DNA of 64,000 nucleotides, taken from assembly GCF_018881755.1 (NCBI RefSeq), contig NZ_JACVPS010000002.1:62001-126000 (forward strand). The letters are read 5' to 3'. The stretch's first letter is position 1, and every line of letters starts with the position of its first letter. Position numbers and translations under genes: made by a program. The stretch comes from Polynucleobacter finlandensis. Its GTDB lineage: Bacteria; Pseudomonadota; Gammaproteobacteria; Burkholderiales; Burkholderiaceae. The notes under the pieces were generated by a model that saw only the letters and a program-made list of their open reading frames with translations, was not told the DNA's origin and did not search any database. This document shows, one piece after another, positions 57,764-64,000 of this stretch.

Positions 57764-58705
57764 ATGGATTTTTTATTCATCGCCGATCCACTAGAGTCTT
57801 TTAAAGTAAGCAAAGACTCTACGCTAGCGATGATGCGAGTGGCGCAAGAGGCAGGTCATCGTTTGTGGTTTTGCCAAAGCCGTAATTTGCTCTGGAGAGA
57901 AAACCTTGCGACCGCGGATTGCCAGTCTTTAGCTATTAAGCCTAGCGGAACATCTTGGTTTTCGTTGGGCGATATTGAAGCTCGCGCCCTGAATACTTTT
58001 TCAGCAGTTTTGATGCGCACTGATCCGCCATTTGATATTGAATATCTCAATACCACTTGGTTGCTATCTGCAGCCGTTAGACAGGGTGCAAAAGTATTGA
58101 ATAATCCTGCAGCCATTCGGGACCACTCAGAAAAATTATCGATCACGGAATTTCCAGAGCTGATTCCTCCTACTTTGGTCACGCGTGAATTAAGTGCTGT
58201 TGAGGAATTTCATCGGCAGCATCAAGATATTGTGATTAAGCCATTGGATGGCATGGGTGGCATGGGCGTCTTTCGTGTTGGCCCGGATGGTTTAAATTTA
58301 GCAAGCATCGTTGAGACCTTGGGTGAGAACGGCGCAAGAACTTTGATGATTCAGCGTTTTTTGCCAGAGATTGCACAAGGCGACAAGCGCGTGCTCTTGA
58401 TTGGTGGAGAAGTAGTGCCATTTGCATTGGCGCGTATCCCGCAGGGCAGTGAGATTCGGGGCAATCTTGCGGCAGGCGGCAAGGGTGTTGCAATGCCTCT
58501 TAGTGCTTCTGAGAAAGCGGTTGCAGAAAAACTGGCCCCCATTTTGAATCAGCGTGGTTTATTCTTGGTTGGATTGGATCTCATTGGTGGCTATGTAACA
58601 GAAATTAATGTCACTAGCCCGACTTGTTTTGTAGAGATCACCGAGCAAAGTGGATTTGATGTACCCCAATTTTGGTTAAAAGCCCTTGAGAAAGCATTAG
58701 CGTAA
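57764..58705 (+). CDS. gshB: glutathione synthetase
   Basis: Joins gamma-glutamylcysteine and glycine with ATP. The 313-residue ATP-grasp protein has FIADPLESFKVSKDSTLAMM, RTDPPFDIEYLNTTWLL, VIKPLDGMGGMGVFRV and the ending VTSPTCFVEITEQSG with metal and substrate ligands. It is two bases before the EIIA gene, so glutathione synthesis and the PTS genes share a transcript. Confidence 0.96.
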   Translation: MDFLFIADPLESFKVSKDSTLAMMRVAQEAGHRLWFCQSRNLLWRENLATADCQSLAIKPSGTSWFSLGDIEARALNTFSAVLMRTDPPFDIEYLNTTWLLSAAVRQGAKVLNNPAAIRDHSEKLSITEFPELIPPTLVTRELSAVEEFHRQHQDIVIKPLDGMGGMGVFRVGPDGLNLASIVETLGENGARTLMIQRFLPEIAQGDKRVLLIGGEVVPFALARIPQGSEIRGNLAAGGKGVAMPLSASEKAVAEKLAPILNQRGLFLVGLDLIGGYVTEINVTSPTCFVEITEQSGFDVPQFWLKALEKALA

Positions 58706-58707
58706 AT

Positions 58708-59148
58708 ATGACTGGAATTGTCATCGTCGCTCATACCCCAGTTGCTAGCGCAATGCTGGGATTTGCTGAGCATACTTATGGAGTGCTGCCTGAGCGTGTG
58801 AGGGCTGTTGATATTCCCCCTCATGAGGATACTAAGGTTAGCTTTGATCGCGTTATGAAGGCAGCCTACGGTGTAAATAGAGGCAATGGCGTCCTCATTC
58901 TGACTGATGTTATGGGTGCAACCCCGGCCAACGTAGCCTCTAAGCTAGAGGCTCTTGGCCCGCTTTCAGGATTAAATGCACCTGTGATTGTGTTGGCGGG
59001 ATTAAATCTTCCGATGCTGATGCGTTGCATTACTCATCGTGGCGAGGATTTAGAAGAATTGGCACAAAAGGCGCTTGCCGGTGGCCAACATGGCATCTTG
59101 CGCCTTGGATCAAAAACACATTCAGAAAAAACTGAACAACAAGGTTAG
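58708..59148 (+). CDS. PTS EIIA component, mannose/fructose family
   Basis: A 146-residue phosphocarrier. The phosphorylated His9 is in IVIVAHTPVASAML, and the fold continues with VLILTDVMGATPANVA. No EIIB, EIIC or EIID gene is near, so it is probably a regulatory PTS as in other Burkholderiales, where EIIA-Man is linked to HPr and EI. It is two bases from ptsH. Confidence 0.92.
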   Translation: MTGIVIVAHTPVASAMLGFAEHTYGVLPERVRAVDIPPHEDTKVSFDRVMKAAYGVNRGNGVLILTDVMGATPANVASKLEALGPLSGLNAPVIVLAGLNLPMLMRCITHRGEDLEELAQKALAGGQHGILRLGSKTHSEKTEQQG

Positions 59149-59150
59149 TT

Positions 59151-59420
59151 ATGCCGATTGCTGAGATACAGATTGTGAATAAACTTGGCTTACATGCTCG
59201 TGCTTCTGCCAAGCTTTCTCAGTTGGCAGCACAATTTCCTTGTGAAATACTGCTGTCACGTAATGGGCGTCAAATCAATGCCAAGAGCATCATGGGCGTC
59301 ATGATGTTGGCTGCAGGCATTGGTAGTTCGGTTACCTTGGAAACAGTCGGCGAACAAGCCGATGAAGCAATGCAGGCTTTAACAGCATTAATCAATAACC
59401 GTTTTGGTGAGAGTGAATAA
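59151..59420 (+). CDS. ptsH: phosphocarrier protein HPr
   Basis: Takes phosphate from EI and passes it to EIIA. The 89 residues have His15 in VNKLGLHARAS and the regulatory Ser46 in NAKSIMGVM, so it could also be a target of HPr kinase, as in betaproteobacteria. AAGG lies before the ATG. It is two bases before ptsI. Confidence 0.96.
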   Translation: MPIAEIQIVNKLGLHARASAKLSQLAAQFPCEILLSRNGRQINAKSIMGVMMLAAGIGSSVTLETVGEQADEAMQALTALINNRFGESE

Positions 59421-59422
59421 GC

Positions 59423-61174
59423 ATGACTTTTGCTTTGCATGGCATTCCAGTATCAAAAGGCATTGCCATCGGCAAGGCGGTACTGATTTCGCATGCGGCA
59501 TTAGAGGTAAGTCACTATCTTATTGAGGCAGGCAAGGAAGAGTTCGAAGCTCAAAAGTTACTGGATGCTTTTGAACAGGTTCGCCTTGAGCTAGAGCAGT
59601 TGCGCCGTGGTTTACCAAAGGATGCGCCACAAGAGATGGCGGCGTTCTTAGATGTGCATGGCATGATTTTGAGTGACCCCGCTTTAGCTGAGAAACCACT
59701 CCATCTCATCCGCACTCAACGCTTGAATGCTGCATGGGCACTCACCACAGAGTTAAATGACCTTCTGGAGCAGTTTGCTGAGATTGAAGATGTTTACCTC
59801 AAGGAGCGTGGTAACGATATTCGCCAAGTAGCTGAGCGCGTTCTGAAGGCGCTCAACTCTCAACAAAAAGACCCTCTGACAGATTCAGAGATTATTGCTT
59901 CGAGTGATTTTGGTGTAGATGCCATTATTGTTGCGCATGATATTGCTCCACATGACATGCTGCGTTTTAAAGATCAGTTGTTTACTGGTTTTGTAACAGA
60001 TCTGGGTGGCAAAACATCCCACACCGCCATTGTTGCCCGTAGCATGGAAATTCCTGCAATTGTGGGTGTTCGCCATGCTAGCGAAATGATTCGCCATGGT
60101 GATTGGCTCGTGCTTGATGGGGAGCGGGGTGTAGTGGTAGTTGCCCCAGACGAGCAGCTACTCTCTGAGTATCGGAAGCTACAAACGCAGGCTTTAAAAG
60201 AAAGTCGTAAGCTTCAGCAGCTCAAGCATACCGAGACTCGCACAGTTGATAACGTAGATATTCAATTATTTGCCAATATTGAATCTCCCGAAGATGCTAC
60301 TCAAGCAGTTAAATTGGGCGCTGTGGGGGTTGGTTTATTCCGTTCTGAATTTTTATTTATGGACCGAAATCAAGCCTTGCCTGACGAGGAGCAGCAATAT
60401 CAAGAATATCGCCGCGTAGTGGATCTGATGCATGGTCTACCAGTCAATATTAGGACGATTGACGTTGGTGCTGATAAAGCCTTAGGTGCAGGCGGGGATC
60501 TGTCGCAAACTGGCACTTCGCCTTTAGGTTTGCGTGCAATTCGCTGGTCCTTAACAGAGCCTGAAATCTTCTTGACGCAGCTTCGGGCAATTTTGCGCGC
60601 ATCTGCTCATGGTCAGGCGCGCATCATGATTCCAATGCTGGCGCATGCTAAAGAGATTGATGAGACCTTGCGCCTCATTGAAAAAGCCAAGCAACAATTG
60701 CATGTTCGTGGAAAACCTTTTAATCCCAATATTCAAGTTGGGGCAATGATAGAAATTCCGGCTGCGGCTTTGGTATTACCGCTCTTTATTGATCGTTTTG
60801 ATTTCTTGTCGATTGGTACGAATGATTTAATTCAGTACACCTTGGCCATTGATCGGGCAGATCATGCGGTGGCGCATTTATATGACCCTTTGCATCCCGC
60901 TATTCTCCATTTGTTGGCAAGCATTATTGATCAGGCAAAGCGTGCCAATATACCCGTTGCAGTGTGTGGTGAAATGGCCGGTGATCCTTCGATGACTAAG
61001 CTATTGCTCGCATTAGGCCTAACGGATTTTTCAATGCACTTCAGTCAGCTGTTGCTTGTGAAGCGTGAGATATTAGGTGCCGACGTAGGCCAATTAAAAG
61101 CACGTATCCCACGGGTACTGAAGGCGTATGAGCCAGAAGCACAAGCAAAGGCGCTAGAGCGGCTATTTTCTTAA
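59423..61174 (+). CDS. ptsI: phosphoenolpyruvate-protein phosphotransferase (EI)
   Basis: Starts the PTS phosphate chain from PEP. The 583-residue protein has the active His200 in GGKTSHTAIVARS, then NIESPEDATQAVKLGAVGVG, GLFRSEFLFMDR and SIGTNDLIQYTLAIDRADHAV, with CGEMAGD near the end. It is the last gene of the gshA-to-ptsI operon and converges on the ThiF-like gene. Confidence 0.97.
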   Translation: MTFALHGIPVSKGIAIGKAVLISHAALEVSHYLIEAGKEEFEAQKLLDAFEQVRLELEQLRRGLPKDAPQEMAAFLDVHGMILSDPALAEKPLHLIRTQRLNAAWALTTELNDLLEQFAEIEDVYLKERGNDIRQVAERVLKALNSQQKDPLTDSEIIASSDFGVDAIIVAHDIAPHDMLRFKDQLFTGFVTDLGGKTSHTAIVARSMEIPAIVGVRHASEMIRHGDWLVLDGERGVVVVAPDEQLLSEYRKLQTQALKESRKLQQLKHTETRTVDNVDIQLFANIESPEDATQAVKLGAVGVGLFRSEFLFMDRNQALPDEEQQYQEYRRVVDLMHGLPVNIRTIDVGADKALGAGGDLSQTGTSPLGLRAIRWSLTEPEIFLTQLRAILRASAHGQARIMIPMLAHAKEIDETLRLIEKAKQQLHVRGKPFNPNIQVGAMIEIPAAALVLPLFIDRFDFLSIGTNDLIQYTLAIDRADHAVAHLYDPLHPAILHLLASIIDQAKRANIPVAVCGEMAGDPSMTKLLLALGLTDFSMHFSQLLLVKREILGADVGQLKARIPRVLKAYEPEAQAKALERLFS

Positions 61175-61179
61175 GTTGC

Positions 61180-61206
61180 CTCACTAACTAGGATGTTCTT
61201 AGTGGG
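61180..61206. terminator. possible hairpin between ptsI and the ThiF-like gene
   Basis: CTCACTAA and TTAGTGGG pair (one GT pair) around an 11-base loop, between the two convergent genes. No T-run follows in either direction, so it is weak. Confidence 0.25.
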
Positions 61207-61951
61207 TTTGCCCACATACAAGACACCCAGTATTGCGGCTAATCCGAATCTCGTCAATTTGCGTATTGCGTGCATTCCAAAGCAGCATACGGCCCACTAA
61301 GGGCTCACCAAATCCAATGAGTACTTGTAGCGCTTGGGCTGCTTGCATGGCTCCAATGATTCCTACAAGCGGTGAAAAAATTCCCATACTCGCACAGCTC
61401 ACCTCTTCAAACTGCTCTTCAGGAGAGAAGATGCAGGCATAGCAGGGAGAGGTTTTATGGCGCGAATCAAAGACGCTGATTTGACCGTCAAACCGAAGCG
61501 CTGATCCTGACACCAGAGGAACCTGATGCTTTACGCAAAGCCGATTGATCATGTGTCGCGTGGCAAAGTTATCTGTGCAATCTAAAACTATATTGACCGT
61601 CGGTAATAGTTGATCCAGCAAGCTATCGTCTGCCTTTGCTTCTATGGTGTCGACAACGACTCCAGGATTGAGTCTTTGTAGGAAGGATTTTCCGGATGCC
61701 GCTTTGTTCTGCCCAATACTTTCTTGGGTATGCATGATCTGGCGCTGTAGATTGGTAAGCTCAACCTGATCGTGGTCAACCAAGGTAATTTTTCCTACGC
61801 CTGCTGCGGCGAGATATGGGGCTGCTGCGCTTCCAAGCCCGCCGGCCCCAATAACCAGCGTATGTGCAGTCAGAAGTTTTTCTTGGCCCGCAACATCAAT
61901 GTCCTCAAGAAGCACATGTCGTGAATAGCGAAGCAGCTGCTCATCATTCAT
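61199..61951 (-). CDS. HesA/MoeB/ThiF family adenylyltransferase
   Basis: An E1-like enzyme that activates the C-terminus of a small sulfur carrier. The 250-residue protein has the ATP loop VIGAGGLGSAAAPYLAAAG (33-51), the RQIMHTQ stretch, DCTDNFATRHMIN, and two zinc-binding CxxC pairs (CYAC and CLVC). It is close to MoeB and ThiF; which carrier it serves (MoaD, ThiS or another) is not settled because none is encoded nearby. It follows ctpA by 24 bases. Confidence 0.9.
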   Translation of the reverse strand: MNDEQLLRYSRHVLLEDIDVAGQEKLLTAHTLVIGAGGLGSAAAPYLAAAGVGKITLVDHDQVELTNLQRQIMHTQESIGQNKAASGKSFLQRLNPGVVVDTIEAKADDSLLDQLLPTVNIVLDCTDNFATRHMINRLCVKHQVPLVSGSALRFDGQISVFDSRHKTSPCYACIFSPEEQFEEVSCASMGIFSPLVGIIGAMQAAQALQVLIGFGEPLVGRMLLWNARNTQIDEIRISRNTGCLVCGQTH

Positions 61952-61975
61952 TTGTGATCTCGAGGTAGTTTTGAA

Positions 61976-63409
61976 TTACTCGAGCTTAGAGGATGAGCGT
62001 TTGACCGGCTGACCATCAATAAACGCCACCGCTTGCGAAAGCATAAAGTCATCGGCACTACCTAGCTCAGTTGGCTTTTTAGACTTTTCTTTCTCTTTTT
62101 CCTCAGGCGTTTTCTTAGCGTTTCTTTCTTCAATGCGCTGCATCTCTTCAATGCGACGTTGCTCACGATCTTTGATCAACTTATCTTCAGCTGATTGTTT
62201 ATTGCGTAAGTGCTTCTCGCTATCAATTTCACGGGTGATTAAGACATCATCAGGGTCACCATCTTTATTCTGATCAACCGGGATGTCTGGCTTAACGCCA
62301 TATGCCTGAATCGATTTACCACTCGGCGTGTAGTAGTAAGCAGTAGTAATTTTCAGTGCTGAGTCATTGGTTAATGGGCGCACGGTTTGAACTGAGCCTT
62401 TACCAAAAGTTGTTTTACCCATGATCGTTGCACGCTTGTAATCTTGCAAAGCTCCGGCAACAATTTCAGAGGCAGATGCAGAATAGGCGTTTACTAAAAC
62501 CACCATCGGTATTTTCTTAAAGAGCGCTGGCACACCAGCTAATGGGTCGCCCGGTTCACTCAGTCGATACATCTCAGGCGTTGCATTAAATACTTGTTTG
62601 GAATCAGGAGATTGGCCCTTAGTGGAAACAATCACTGCATCGGCTGGTAAGAAGGCGGCTGCAACTCCAACAGCGCCTTGTAACAAGCCGCCACCATTGT
62701 TACGCAAGTCTAGGATGACACCTTTAAGTTTTGGATCTTGTGCTGCAATTTCGCTTAACTTCTTAGCAAGATCTGGCACGGTGCGCTCTTGAAAGCTAGT
62801 GACGCGAACCCATGCAATGTCGTTATCTAAGATTTTTGTTTTAACTGACTGCACTTTAATTTCAGCGCGGGTAATAGTGACGGGGAAAGTCCGCTCTTCG
62901 CTCTTGCGATAAATAGTGAGCGTAATTTTTGTACCAGGTGTGCCGCGCATTGTGCGTACAGCTTTATCAAGTGACATCCCACGCACAGGCTTGTCGTCCA
63001 GGCGAGTAATCAAGTCGCCCGCCTGAAGTCCCGCACGTGCTGCTGGACTATCTTCAATGGGATTAAGGACCTTAACGAGGCCATCCTCTGATGTGATTTC
63101 AATTCCAAGGCCAGCGAATTTTCCCGAGGTTTGCTCTTGCATCTCGGAAAAATCTTTTTTATCTAAGAACGTGGAGTGTGGATCTAAGCTGCTAACCATT
63201 CCCTTAACTGCATCCGTTAAAAGTTGCTTATCTTCAATAGGCTCTACGTACTCCCGTTTAATTTGTGCAAAAACATTTGAGAGAGTTCGTAGCTCATCTA
63301 GCGGGAGGGTGGTACTTTGTTGAGCGGTTGCTGACAGTTGAATGGTTGCTGTTACTCCGGCAATAAGACCGACAGAGATTAGGGCAAAGTTCTTAAGAAA
63401 TCGACGCAT
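61976..63409 (-). CDS. ctpA: carboxy-terminal processing protease (S41)
   Basis: A periplasmic protease of 477 residues that trims exported proteins. The N-terminal membrane signal is about 1-29 (LKNFALISVGLIAGVTATIQ). A PDZ domain lies at about 98-180 (GLGIEITSEDG, PAARAGLQAGDLITRLD), and the S41 core has the Ser312/Lys337/Gln341 arrangement in NAYSASASEIV and TFGKGSVQTVRP. The end has a long charged helix rich in Glu, Lys and Arg. It lies between gpmA (14 bases) and the ThiF-like gene. Confidence 0.95.
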   Translation of the reverse strand: MRRFLKNFALISVGLIAGVTATIQLSATAQQSTTLPLDELRTLSNVFAQIKREYVEPIEDKQLLTDAVKGMVSSLDPHSTFLDKKDFSEMQEQTSGKFAGLGIEITSEDGLVKVLNPIEDSPAARAGLQAGDLITRLDDKPVRGMSLDKAVRTMRGTPGTKITLTIYRKSEERTFPVTITRAEIKVQSVKTKILDNDIAWVRVTSFQERTVPDLAKKLSEIAAQDPKLKGVILDLRNNGGGLLQGAVGVAAAFLPADAVIVSTKGQSPDSKQVFNATPEMYRLSEPGDPLAGVPALFKKIPMVVLVNAYSASASEIVAGALQDYKRATIMGKTTFGKGSVQTVRPLTNDSALKITTAYYYTPSGKSIQAYGVKPDIPVDQNKDGDPDDVLITREIDSEKHLRNKQSAEDKLIKDREQRRIEEMQRIEERNAKKTPEEKEKEKSKKPTELGSADDFMLSQAVAFIDGQPVKRSSSKLE

Positions 63410-63423
63410 GTGTTTGGGTAACC

Positions 63424-64000
63424 CTAGTCTAAATAAAAATGTTGAATTGGTTTGAGCTGGTCATCCAATTCATATACGAGTGGTACGCCATTTGGAACAT
63501 TGACTTCCATAATGGCTGCATCAGACATCTGATCTAAATATTTAATCAAAGAACGGATGCTATTGCCGTGAGCCACTATTAATACACGTTTACCTGCTTT
63601 CAGTGCGGGGGCAATGGATTCATTCCAAAGAGGCAAAACTCGCTCGACGTTATCTTTAAGGCACTCACCTAAAGGAATATCGGAGGCATTAAGTTTTGCA
63701 TAGCGTGGGTCATTTTGGGGGTTACGCTCGTCGCCGGTCTCCAATAATGGTGGGCGTATGTCGTAAGAGCGCCGCCAGATATGAACTTGTTCATCACCAT
63801 ATTGAGCGGCTGTTTCAGCTTTATTCAGGCCGGTTAGGGCGCCATAGTGACGTTCATTGAGCCGCCAGCTATGTACAACAGGGATCCACATGAGATCCAT
63901 GGTGTCTTGAACATGCCATAGGGTGCGAATAGCGCGCCTTAAAACGGAGGTATAGGCAACATCAAACTCATAGCCCGCTTTGCGTAGGTTTTCACCGGCA
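63424..64000 (-). CDS. gpmA: 2,3-bisphosphoglycerate-dependent phosphoglycerate mutase (5' end outside window)
   Basis: Interconverts 3- and 2-phosphoglycerate in glycolysis. The visible 191 residues lack the first 40 or so with RHGxS. The frame is open to the right edge: [20 protein letters not shown], then [16 protein letters not shown] with catalytic Glu, RRSYDIRPP, and [15 protein letters not shown] with the second catalytic His. The gene continues past base 64000. It leads ctpA and the ThiF-like gene. Confidence 0.95.
   Translation of the reverse strand, partial: AGENLRKAGYEFDVAYTSVLRRAIRTLWHVQDTMDLMWIPVVHSWRLNERHYGALTGLNKAETAAQYGDEQVHIWRRSYDIRPPLLETGDERNPQNDPRYAKLNASDIPLGECLKDNVERVLPLWNESIAPALKAGKRVLIVAHGNSIRSLIKYLDQMSDAAIMEVNVPNGVPLVYELDDQLKPIQHFYLD

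Overview
The window looks like the chromosome of a free-living betaproteobacterium of the Burkholderiaceae, most like Polynucleobacter or a close freshwater relative. The evidence is the compact layout with few gaps, moderate base composition, MetH split into two proteins, the gshA-gshB-EIIA-ptsH-ptsI cluster, PhaM, UbiK, TorF-glnK-amtB and a metK / SAH riboswitch-ahcY-metF block. This assignment rests on gene content and order, not on a database search. No rRNA, tRNA or CRISPR array was seen, and no gap without a gene exceeds about 300 bases.

The left end (1 to about 3.7 kb) is accessory. It holds the tail of a probable mobile-element operon, a pair of small coupled genes (a helix-turn-helix protein and an extremely alanine-rich protein), a LOV-PAS-GGDEF protein that should be a blue-light-controlled diguanylate cyclase, and an unknown acidic protein. 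The accessory DNA seems to run into the start of pyrE, whose first 34 residues do not look like PyrE.

From pyrE on, the window is core housekeeping DNA. 3.6-7.1 kb: pyrE facing dapF and two lipid A acyltransferases. 7.2-11.0 kb: an activated-methyl cycle unit (metK, ahcY, metF) with two RNA control regions: a pseudoknotted SAM-II-like leader before metK and a clear SAH riboswitch before ahcY. metH (two ORFs, 32.8-36.6 kb) completes the cycle. 11-22.4 kb: folate ligase, lytic transglycosylase, complex I-associated-type SDR, CCA enzyme, MidA-type methyltransferase, pteridine reductase-like SDR, folB, ttcA, glmU, glmS. 22.5-28.4 kb: a complete RND efflux operon closed by a 17-bp perfect hairpin. 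28.5-32.8 kb: small metabolic genes, including a 58-residue DUF1289 gene, and phaM. 36.6-40.0 kb: argS, a SPOR protein, dsbA. 40.0-44.8 kb: an inward-facing operon for lipid modification and peroxide defence (peroxidase, FAD amine oxidase, DUF1365, Cfa-like, SDR). 44.9-53.3 kb: heptose adenylyltransferase, coaX-birA, a VanZ-like protein, ferredoxin, hydrolase, ybeD-lipB-lipA, a lipoprotein, an MFS transporter and ubiK. 53.6-56.3 kb: a nitrogen module (TorF porin, GlnK, AmtB) behind an NtrC-like site. 56.4-61.2 kb: glutathione synthesis and a regulatory PTS. 61.2-64 kb: ThiF-like protein, CtpA, and gpmA cut by the window edge.

The points most worth checking are the SAM-II-like metK leader, the mutually exclusive hairpin built into the SAH riboswitch, the LOV domain with the signalling glutamine replaced by valine, the rebuilt PyrE start, the 40-45 kb lipid/oxidative operon, and the NtrC-like box lacking a recognisable sigma-54 promoter.
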